From the IMG/VR virus record IMGVR_UViG_3300050821_016472, positions 1 through 61,790 of that record: 61,790 nt of DNA; one strand, written 5' to 3'. The position numbers and the translations under genes were made by a program. Under the pieces are notes generated by a model. That model was given only the letters and a program-made list of their open reading frames with translations, was not told where the DNA came from and made no database searches. This DNA comes from a virus. The number at the start of each line of letters is the position of its first letter. Within the stretch, counting starts at the first letter, position 1. Below, one piece after another: positions 49,347 to 56,135 of the stretch.

Positions 49347-49834
49347 GAGTCCGGCTTGTCCGTCCGCTCACCATCGCGCTGCGTCAGCTCGACACCACGA
49401 GGACGAAGGCGGCGGGCGCATACGACTCGGAGTTCGGCATGATCAAGACGACGAAGGATGCGCGCGGCAACCGCGTGTCCGAGCGCGTCGAGGGCCCCGA
49501 GATCCGCATCCCGGGGCAGGTCGAGGATCAGACTTGGTACGGGCTGCGGATGTTTGCCATGGGCAACTCACCCGAGAGCAAGCTCGCGATCGTCTTCTCG
49601 TACCGGACGCTCGAGGAGTGCGGGTTCGTGGACGAGACGACCAAGCAACCTCTGCTCAACGTGAACGATCGGCTCGTGGCGATCTACTCGCCGGAGGGGG
49701 AGCTCGTGCTCATGGTGCGCCCGCCCGGCCTTTATGCCGTCGAGGTGCGCCCCGCCGTGCTCTCGCTCTCGGGCAAGCCCGGGATCGTCATCATGCGCTT
49801 CAACGATCGCGCGCTGACGGAGGCGCCCGCGTAG
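49343..49834 (+). CDS. Head closure or stopper-like protein
   Basis: 163 residues from GTG at 49343 (GTGA overlap). Beta-rich (GQVEDQTWYGLRMFAMGNSP; IYSPEGELVLMVRPPGLYAV). The gene order connector, this gene, tail completion protein, terminator is the same as in many phages, where this place holds the stopper. No direct signature seen. Confidence 0.55.
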   Translation: MRVRLVRPLTIALRQLDTTRTKAAGAYDSEFGMIKTTKDARGNRVSERVEGPEIRIPGQVEDQTWYGLRMFAMGNSPESKLAIVFSYRTLEECGFVDETTKQPLLNVNDRLVAIYSPEGELVLMVRPPGLYAVEVRPAVLSLSGKPGIVIMRFNDRALTEAPA

Positions 49835-50490
49835 TGCTCGTCCTCAAGCTCGACGACCCCGCGGCGTGGGCGAAGGCGCGCGAGGTGCTCGCCGAGGGTG
49901 AGAACCTCGACCACTACTTCCAGCAAGCGGTGCTCGCGGAGCTCCAGTACCTCCGGAAGAAGATCCTCGAAGGCTTCCGCACCGAGGCGCCGGCGGGCCG
50001 CAAGTGGGCGCCGCTCTCGCCGATCACGCTCGCCGTCCGCTCGTGGGCCGGCTTCAAGGGCACCAAGATCCTGACGGTCACGCGGGATCTCATGGGCTCG
50101 ATCACCGTGATCCCGGTGGCCGACGAGCTCGGGGGCTTCGTCGGTGTGGCGCGCTCGGCGGCGCGCAAGGACGGGAAGAGCAACGTCAACCTGGCCGAGC
50201 TGCACGAGAAGGGCGCCACGTTCCGCGAGAGCGTGACCGCGGCGCAGCGGCGGTTCCTCTTCGCCGCGCTCGCCGCCGCCGGCGTCGATACGAGCGCCCC
50301 CCCCGCCGGCAAGGCCCCGGGGACGGGCACGAGCATCGAGATCCGCATCCCGCCCCGGCCGTTCCTCAGCCCGATCTTCGAGACGTACGCGAAGCCCGAG
50401 GACGTCGCGCGCTCGGTGCTCGCTCGCGTCTGCAAGCAGATGAAAAACGCCCTCGGGACGCCCGAGGGGGGCGCGCGGCCGCGCGAGTGA
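49834..50490 (+). CDS. Phage virion morphogenesis (tail completion) protein
   Basis: 218 residues from GTG at 49834, one base overlap with the stop. ILEGFRTEAPAGRKWAPLSP, GTKILTVTRDLMGSITVIPV and RRFLFAAL and PPRPFLSPIF are the landmarks of the Mu gpG/P2 gpS-type tail completion family (PF05069). These proteins finish the tail or head end before joining. Length is slightly over the usual. Its TGA stop forms part of the next promoter. Confidence 0.75.
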   Translation: MLVLKLDDPAAWAKAREVLAEGENLDHYFQQAVLAELQYLRKKILEGFRTEAPAGRKWAPLSPITLAVRSWAGFKGTKILTVTRDLMGSITVIPVADELGGFVGVARSAARKDGKSNVNLAELHEKGATFRESVTAAQRRFLFAALAAAGVDTSAPPAGKAPGTGTSIEIRIPPRPFLSPIFETYAKPEDVARSVLARVCKQMKNALGTPEGGARPRE

Positions 50491-50496
50491 TACCCT
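50488..50496 (+). promoter_or_regulatory. Extended -10 (TGATACCCT) built on a stop codon
   Basis: TGA stop of the tail completion gene plus TACCCT, seven bases, GTG at 50504. Confidence 0.6.
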
Positions 50497-50503
50497 CCCG
50501 GGG

Positions 50504-51556
50504 GTGAGCGTCACGATCTCGAGCGTGAGCCCCACGGCGGGCCACACGGGCGGCAAAACGATCGTCGAGATCGACGGCACCGGCTTCGTCGTCCCCGCCA
50601 CGCCCCCGCCCGATCCCGTCACCGGGCTCACCCCCGTCGCGCCGCCGAGCATGGCGGTCTTCTTCGGCAACGTGCCGGCGCTCATGGTCAGCGTCGTCAA
50701 CGCGACCACCATCCTCGCCGTCGCCCCCCCCACCGCGCCCACCGCGGATAGCAACGGGATCCCGCAGCTCGCCACCACCGTCGCGATCTCGGTGATGCCG
50801 CTCGACGGCTCGGGCAACCCGATCCCGGGCCAGGGGGCGACGCTCGCCGCCGCCTACACGTTCCAGCTTCCCGACCTTACGATCGAGAGCGACCTGACCC
50901 GCGTGATCCGGACATGGATCGGGCTCGTGCGGGCTCAGGTCACCCCGAACTTCTCGTGGCCCAAGAGCACCGACTTCGACCAGGCGACGGGTGACTTCCT
51001 CTCGCTCGTGGACCTACCTCGGCTCCCCGGGCTCGTGATCGCTGACGCGACGCTCCGCACGAATGACTTCTACTCGCTGCGCGCCCCCGTGGACGTGGAC
51101 AACGGCGACGGCACCTTCACCACCAAGGCGCCCCCGGACACGGTGGACATTGTGATGACGATCGTGGGCGTCACCAACGACCCCACGGAGCTCCTCAACC
51201 TCACCGCGGCGTTCAAGCGGTTCCTCCACAAGAACCCGTCGCTCGTCATGGTGCGAGACCCGTCGAACCTCGCGCTCGGGAGCGTGCAATACGAGCTGGC
51301 CTGGTGGGAAGGGAAGGAGGTCAAGGTGACCTCGGCGGCGAACGCGAACAACCTCTCGCACTTCGCATACGACGTGGCGATCGTCGGCTTCGACATCGAG
51401 GACATGCCGGGCCTCCCCGCCGGCGGGCCGGGCGACACGAGCCGCGCCCACGAGGCGACGGTGGACCTCACCAGCGAGGCCGAGACGATCAACGTGCTGC
51501 CCTCGCTCGTCCTCCCCTTCACCCCACCGAGCCCCCCGACTTCTCAGGGTGATTGA
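50504..51556 (+). CDS. Tail terminator-like protein with N-terminal IPT/TIG domain
   Basis: 350 residues from GTG at 50504. Residues 1-115 (ISSVSPTAGHTGGKTIVEID, GTGF, then MAVFFGNVPALMVSVVNATT) are an IPT/TIG immunoglobulin-like domain. Residues about 125-300 have a mixed alpha/beta fold with LNLTAAFKRFLHKNPSLVMV that fits tail terminator or neck proteins by position just before the sheath. Ig-like additions on virion proteins often mediate weak binding to host surfaces. The tail-terminator part is inference. Confidence 0.6.
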   Translation: MSVTISSVSPTAGHTGGKTIVEIDGTGFVVPATPPPDPVTGLTPVAPPSMAVFFGNVPALMVSVVNATTILAVAPPTAPTADSNGIPQLATTVAISVMPLDGSGNPIPGQGATLAAAYTFQLPDLTIESDLTRVIRTWIGLVRAQVTPNFSWPKSTDFDQATGDFLSLVDLPRLPGLVIADATLRTNDFYSLRAPVDVDNGDGTFTTKAPPDTVDIVMTIVGVTNDPTELLNLTAAFKRFLHKNPSLVMVRDPSNLALGSVQYELAWWEGKEVKVTSAANANNLSHFAYDVAIVGFDIEDMPGLPAGGPGDTSRAHEATVDLTSEAETINVLPSLVLPFTPPSPPTSQGD

Positions 51557-51571
51557 AACTCGGCTCCCCCC

Positions 51572-51580
51572 TGATACCCT
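51572..51580 (+). promoter_or_regulatory. Extended -10 (TGATACCCT)
   Basis: TGATACCCT nine bases before an in-frame ATG at 51590 and 42 bases before the preferred GTG at 51623. Confidence 0.5.
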
Positions 51581-51622
51581 CGCGGGTAGATGCCCGGCGC
51601 CCCCGGGCCCTCGGAGGCACCC

Positions 51623-52162
51623 GTGACCGTTACCCTCGAGAACCGATCACCTCGCCGGAAGATCTTCCACCTCACCCACGACCACGCCTGCTCCGGTGCG
51701 TCGTGCTCGTGCGCGCGGGTGGTCGTGGGGGTACAGGACCACAACCCCAAGACCGGCGTGAAGAGTCTCCGAGCGCTCCGCCGGCGGCTCCCGGGCTCGA
51801 TCACCCTCCTCGCTCGAGGTCACGAGGGGGCGAAGGTCTCGGGGCTCCCGGAGACGATCCTCGCCGACGCCGAGGTGGCCAAGGCGATCCGCGCGAAGCA
51901 GATCGCGTGGGCGGCCGATGACGAGGGGGGGAGCAAGAAGGTCGCGGCTCACCACCCGCACGCCGCGGGGAAGCTCGCGGCGCAGGCCGCCGCGCAGGCC
52001 GCCGCCGAGGCGCACGAGGCGTCGATCGACCACGAGGCCGAGCGCACCGAGAAGGCGCAGGCCCATGCGGCCGAGCAAGAAAAGCTGGTCCCGAGACTCC
52101 TGGGGCCCGACGAGACGAAACCCGGCGGCACCACCTCCGGCTCCAAGAAGGCGGAGGGCTGA
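51623..52162 (+). CDS. Hypothetical tail-region protein
   Basis: 179 residues from GTG at 51623, chosen for GGAGG at 51613-51617; the in-frame ATG at 51590 is close behind a -10 and could be a leaderless alternative. TVTLENRSPRRKIFHLTHDH is a strand-rich start with CSGASCSCAR, a possible metal site. The last 60 residues are Ala/Glu-rich helix. Upstream of the sheath gene; unknown role. Confidence 0.6.
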   Translation: MTVTLENRSPRRKIFHLTHDHACSGASCSCARVVVGVQDHNPKTGVKSLRALRRRLPGSITLLARGHEGAKVSGLPETILADAEVAKAIRAKQIAWAADDEGGSKKVAAHHPHAAGKLAAQAAAQAAAEAHEASIDHEAERTEKAQAHAAEQEKLVPRLLGPDETKPGGTTSGSKKAEG

Positions 52163-52165
52163 TCC

Positions 52166-54424
52166 ATGACCACCGACATGCTGGCCTCGGGTACGAACAT
52201 CATCGAGGACACCCCGCAGTCGATCACGATCAACCCGACGCCGACGGCGATCTACGGTCTCGTCGGTCTCGCGCTCAAGGGCCCCGTGGACAAGGCGGTG
52301 CTCTGCAACGGGCCCGACGAGTTCGAACAGACCTTCGGCAGCTTCGACGCCAACGGCGACGGGCTCCTCGTCGTCAAAGGGTTCTTCGACAATGGCGGCA
52401 CCGAGCTGCACTTCGTGCGGACGGTCCACCACACGGACCCCACCGATCCGACCACGAAGACAAGCGCCGCAGCCTCGCTCACGCTCGACACGAACCTCAC
52501 CGCGGCCGGCCCCGGCTCCGTCTCGAGCGCGAACCCCGCGCCGTGGGCGGTCTCCACGGGGCAAACGCTCGTCGTCCAGATCGACGGCGCCACCTCGTAC
52601 ACCACCACGTTCACCGGCGCGGCCGCGTTCGTGGACTCGGCCACCGGCACCTTCGCGCTCACCAACGGGTGGACGCTGCTCGTGGGCATGGACGGCTACG
52701 CGAGCGGCGCCGCGCAGACGATCACCTTCGCCACCGGGAACTTCGTGAGCATCGGCGCCGCTACGGCGGCCGAGGTGGCCGCGGTCGTGAACGCGCAGCT
52801 CATTGGCGGCTTCGCGACCGTCGTGTCGAACAAGGTCCGGATCTTCTCGGACACGGTGGGCTCGGCGAGCCGGGTGATCTTCACCGGTGGCACCGCAGAG
52901 AGCGCGCTCGGCTACACCAACGGCACGACGGCGGGCTCGGGCAACTGCGCGAACCTCGGCGCCGTGCAGAGCTCGGAGGCGATCTCGCTCCTCAACGCGG
53001 CGTCCTCGGGCACGTACGCGGCGACGTACGCGGCGAGCAAGCTGACGATCACGGGCACGCTCGCCGGCGCGAGCCATAGCGTGCTCATGACCACGGGCGG
53101 GACCGCCTCGAGCGAGTTCGGTTTCGACCACGCCACGCATAGCGGGACGAACGCCGCGGTTGCCGCGACCCTCGTGGTCACGTGCACCGACGGGACGTAC
53201 GGCAACGCGATCGCGGTCATCATCTCGGCGGCAACGAACGGCGCGAGCGGGTGGTTCAAGCTCGTGTACTCGCAGGCCGGGATCGCCCTCGAGACGTGGG
53301 ACAACCTGAACATGATTGTCGGGGACCCGCGCTACTGCCTCACCGTGGTCAACGACCCGAACACGGGCTCGCACATCGCGACGCTGACCGACCTCCTCGC
53401 CGCGGGGAACAATACGCCGGCGCAGGGTACGTTCGGCCCGATGACGGGCGGCCTCGATGGGCTCGCGGGCCTCGGGGACAACGACTACGTCGGCGGCACC
53501 GGGGCGAACGGCGACGTCGGCCTCCGCGCGCTCGACGCCGTGCGCCAGCTCCGGCTGGTGAGCCTCCCCGAGCGGCCCACCGCGGTCGCCGCGAACGGGA
53601 TCGTCACCTATTGCGAGGTGTACCGCAACGGCTTCTGTTTCGGGATCATTGACCCGCCGCAGGGGCTCTCGGCGCAAGGGATCGTCAACTACATCCAGAA
53701 CACGGCGGCGCTGACGAACCTCTCGGAGCGGGTGGCGGCGTACTGGCCAAACATCCTCATCTCGAACCCGGCGCCGGCCGTGTACGGGACGGGCACCACG
53801 ATCGTCTGCCCGCCCTCGGGGCACATCGCGGGGCGCATGGCGAAGACGGACGCGGCGACGCCCAACGGTGTCTTCGATCCGCCGGCGGGCGTGGACAATG
53901 GCTCGCTCCTCTCGATCGCGGGCGTCGAGATGCCCGAGGTGCTCAAGAAGTCGAAGCGCGACATCGTCTTCCCCGCGCTCATCAACCCGATCTCGAAGGA
54001 GACGGGCACGCCCTACTTCCTCGACGGCGCGCGCACGCTCAAGAACACCGGCAACTGGCCGACGATCGGCGAGCGGCGCGGGATCATCTTCGTCGAGGCG
54101 AGCCTCGTGGAGAGCCTCGTGGCGCTGCGGCACCGCAACATCAACGACCGCCTGCTCAAGGAGGGCGCGGACGCGGTGGAGGAGTTCCTCGACCTCCCCA
54201 CCAAGGCCGGCAAGCTGGCGAGCACCGACCCGTCGCAGGCGTTCCTCGTGGACTTCGGCAAGGGCTTGAACACCGCGGCAACGAACAAGGCCCGCACCGT
54301 ATGGGGCCGCGTCGCGATCGCCACGAGCGAGCCGGCCGAGTTCATCAATCTCATCATCGCGCCCGACCTTCGCCTGCTCGACGCCGAGCTCGCGGCCCTC
54401 GCAACGCAGAACACGACGCCCTGA
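52166..54424 (+). CDS. Contractile tail sheath protein
   Basis: 752 residues from ATG at 52166, three bases after the previous stop. The start (IYGLVGLALKGPVDKAVLCN, then FFDNGGTELHFVRT) and the end (NPISKETGTPYFLDGARTLK, RGIIFVEASLVESLVALRHR, with VWGRVAIATSEPAEFINLII) are the two conserved parts of sheath proteins, which donate strands to neighbours in the contractile tube. Residues about 105-330 are a Thr/Gly-rich beta insertion, making this longer than minimal sheaths (about 350-480); such insertions face the outside. It defines a myovirus-type virion. Confidence 0.9.
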   Translation: MTTDMLASGTNIIEDTPQSITINPTPTAIYGLVGLALKGPVDKAVLCNGPDEFEQTFGSFDANGDGLLVVKGFFDNGGTELHFVRTVHHTDPTDPTTKTSAAASLTLDTNLTAAGPGSVSSANPAPWAVSTGQTLVVQIDGATSYTTTFTGAAAFVDSATGTFALTNGWTLLVGMDGYASGAAQTITFATGNFVSIGAATAAEVAAVVNAQLIGGFATVVSNKVRIFSDTVGSASRVIFTGGTAESALGYTNGTTAGSGNCANLGAVQSSEAISLLNAASSGTYAATYAASKLTITGTLAGASHSVLMTTGGTASSEFGFDHATHSGTNAAVAATLVVTCTDGTYGNAIAVIISAATNGASGWFKLVYSQAGIALETWDNLNMIVGDPRYCLTVVNDPNTGSHIATLTDLLAAGNNTPAQGTFGPMTGGLDGLAGLGDNDYVGGTGANGDVGLRALDAVRQLRLVSLPERPTAVAANGIVTYCEVYRNGFCFGIIDPPQGLSAQGIVNYIQNTAALTNLSERVAAYWPNILISNPAPAVYGTGTTIVCPPSGHIAGRMAKTDAATPNGVFDPPAGVDNGSLLSIAGVEMPEVLKKSKRDIVFPALINPISKETGTPYFLDGARTLKNTGNWPTIGERRGIIFVEASLVESLVALRHRNINDRLLKEGADAVEEFLDLPTKAGKLASTDPSQAFLVDFGKGLNTAATNKARTVWGRVAIATSEPAEFINLIIAPDLRLLDAELAALATQNTTP

Positions 54425-54465
54425 GGTCGTAACCGTCTCACGCACCGCGCCCCCTCGGAGGTCTC

Positions 54466-54945
54466 ATGTCGATCGTCGGTCAGCCCCGCAGCTACTTCAA
54501 AAAGTTCCTCTTCACCGTGGAGATCCCCGGTGTGGGCTTCGCCGGCTTCCAGAAGTGCTCGGAGCCCAAGAGCACGACCGAGGTGATCGAGCAGTGGGAG
54601 GGGGGCGCGATCGTCCCCGACCAGAGCCCGGGGCGGATGAAGTTCGAGGCGGTCACCCTCGAGCGCGGCGCGACCAAGGATCTCGATCTCTACGCCTGGT
54701 ATCTCCAGGTCAACGACGCGGCGGCGGGCACGGGCGCGATCGACGACAAGTATAAGAAGCGCGTCAACATCGTGCAGCGTGACCGCGACGGCTCGGTGCT
54801 CCGGAAGTGGGAGCTCAAGAAGGCTTGGCCGAGCGCGTACGGACCGGGCGATTGGGATAACACCGTGTCCGCGAATGGGATCGAGACGATGACGCTCACG
54901 TACCAGCTCGCCGAGCCGAACGACAAGCCCGCCGCGGCGGTGTGA
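54466..54945 (+). CDS. Tail tube protein (T4 gp19-like)
   Basis: 159 residues from ATG at 54466 with GGAGG at 54457-54461. SYFKKFLFTVEIPGVGFAGF, EVIEQWEGGAIVPDQSPGRM, LERGATKDLDLYAWYLQVND and VLRKWELKKAWPSAYGPGDW are the typical segments of the T4 gp19/CIS tube family, which stacks as hexameric rings inside the sheath. Length is normal. A hairpin follows. The stop forms part of the TGATAGCGT element. Confidence 0.9.
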   Translation: MSIVGQPRSYFKKFLFTVEIPGVGFAGFQKCSEPKSTTEVIEQWEGGAIVPDQSPGRMKFEAVTLERGATKDLDLYAWYLQVNDAAAGTGAIDDKYKKRVNIVQRDRDGSVLRKWELKKAWPSAYGPGDWDNTVSANGIETMTLTYQLAEPNDKPAAAV

Positions 54946-54951
54946 TAGCGT
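54943..54951 (+). promoter_or_regulatory. Extended -10 (TGATAGCGT) built on a stop codon
   Basis: TGA stop of the tube gene plus TAGCGT. Here a hairpin and ribosome-binding site follow, so the transcript would have a leader. Confidence 0.5.
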
Positions 54952-54959
54952 AGGGGTCA

Positions 54960-54983
54960 CCCCGCGCGAACCCACGCGCGGGG
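54960..54983 (+). terminator. Perfect GC hairpin after the tube gene
   Basis: CCCCGCGCG, six-base loop, CGCGCGGGG. It ends the tube mRNA or, for a transcript from 54943, forms its 5 prime end. Confidence 0.55.
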
Positions 54984-55002
54984 GCTACTCGGAGGCCCCA
55001 CG

Positions 55003-55884
55003 ATGATCATCACGCTTCCCTCTGGTCTCGCCGGCGAGGTCAGGGGGCTCAAGGTCAAGGAGCTGCAACGGCTCGCCGATCCCGCCCTCGCTCGAGGCGG
55101 TCGGAATATCGACATCATGCTCGGCATGCTCACCGCGATCACCGAGCCCGGCCCGTACAAGTGGGCCGTGGGCGAGCAGCCCGTGTGGGACCAAGTCCTC
55201 ACCGGCGACCGCTTCGCCGCGCTCCTCGACGTGCGGTGCGCCACGTGGGGCAGCGAGTACGCCTTCCGTGTGCAGTGCGAGGAGTGCAAGGAGGGGATCG
55301 ATTGGGAGCTCGACCTCCGCGACCTCCCCCGCAAGCTCTTTCCGAAGACCACGCTCACGCAGCTCGCCGAGGGCGGCAAGAACGAGTTCACGACCGAGGG
55401 GCCCGACGGCGAGCGCGTCTACTTCAAGCTCCTCAACGGCGCCGACGAGAAGGCGATCGAGAAGTTCCGCCGCGACAACGGCGCGCGGTGGGGCCTCGGT
55501 GACTCGCTCATGCGCCGGATCCTCCGCGTCGACGGGCTCGGTGAGGCGGGGCTCCGTGATTGGATCGACGAGATGGATGCGGGGCCCGCGCGCGAGCTCG
55601 CGAACCGCATGGACCTCGTGGACGGCGGCGTCGAGACCGACATCGAGGTCGTGTGCCCGCATTGCCGCTGGCAGCAATGGGTGGCGCTCCCTTTCGGCAA
55701 GACCTTCTTCGTCCCGGCGAAGCGCCGCGCGCCGACGACGACGGGGGGTGGCCCGAAGACGACGCCGCCGGCGACGCCGAGCCCGAGCAGCGCGGCGGGT
55801 GGCATGAAAGCGGGGGCGCTCCTGACGGAGATAGCGGGGGAGATGACCGGCGGCTCGTCCTTGCCGGCGAGTGCGACTGGCTGA
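55003..55884 (+). CDS. Tail assembly chaperone / T4 baseplate-type protein
   Basis: 293 residues from ATG at 55003 with GGAGG at 54991-54995. LPSGLAGEVRGLKVKELQRL, then LLDVRCATWGSEYAFRVQCE with ECKEG, and later VCPHCRWQQWVALPFGKTFF are the pattern of the T4 baseplate/gp26-type family (PF12322) with two CxxC pairs. In contractile tails this gene lies between tube and tape measure and acts as assembly chaperone on the tape measure. The C-terminal Pro/Thr-rich part runs over the -1 frame ORF ending at 56126. Confidence 0.7.
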   Translation: MIITLPSGLAGEVRGLKVKELQRLADPALARGGRNIDIMLGMLTAITEPGPYKWAVGEQPVWDQVLTGDRFAALLDVRCATWGSEYAFRVQCEECKEGIDWELDLRDLPRKLFPKTTLTQLAEGGKNEFTTEGPDGERVYFKLLNGADEKAIEKFRRDNGARWGLGDSLMRRILRVDGLGEAGLRDWIDEMDAGPARELANRMDLVDGGVETDIEVVCPHCRWQQWVALPFGKTFFVPAKRRAPTTTGGGPKTTPPATPSPSSAAGGMKAGALLTEIAGEMTGGSSLPASATG

Positions 55885-56126
55885 CGCCGATCGGGCCCGC
55901 AACGATCCCGGCCGCGTTGTGGCGCGGCTGGGACGACCGGGCCTTCACTCGGCTCGTACACGACCTTTCGTTCCAAGCGCACGGCGGCACCGGGCTCGCG
56001 CACGGCTACCTCGACATCCTCGAGATGGATGCGCGGCAGGCCTTCCGGTACGTGGAGCGGCTCCAGGACGCCCGTGACGCCACCGCCGCCGCCCTCAAGG
56101 CTGCAAGCACCCCGGCGACGCGGTAG
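55560..56126 (+). CDS. Second tail assembly chaperone part, probably made by -1 frameshift
   Basis: This frame has no good start of its own. Its coding-like part is the last 85 codons (from about 55870: CDWLTPIGPATIPAALWRGW, then LDILEMDARQAFRYVERLQD), which is well-formed helical protein. It lies in the -1 frame relative to the preceding gene, whose stop is at 55884, and precedes the tape measure gene, exactly the layout of gpG and gpGT in other phages. Runs of five G at 55813-55817 and 55836-55840 are possible slip sites. The region before about 55835 is a shadow. Its TAG stop starts the TAGGAT element of the next gene. Confidence 0.6.
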   Translation: MDRRDGCGARARAREPHGPRGRRRRDRHRGRVPALPLAAMGGAPFRQDLLRPGEAPRADDDGGWPEDDAAGDAEPEQRGGWHESGGAPDGDSGGDDRRLVLAGECDWLTPIGPATIPAALWRGWDDRAFTRLVHDLSFQAHGGTGLAHGYLDILEMDARQAFRYVERLQDARDATAAALKAASTPATR

Positions 56127-56129
56127 GAT
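56124..56129 (+). promoter_or_regulatory. Leaderless-type -10 (TAGGAT) built on a stop codon
   Basis: The TAG stop of the chaperone frame begins TAGGAT; six C bases, then GTG at 56136. Confidence 0.55.
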
Positions 56130-56135
56130 CCCCCC

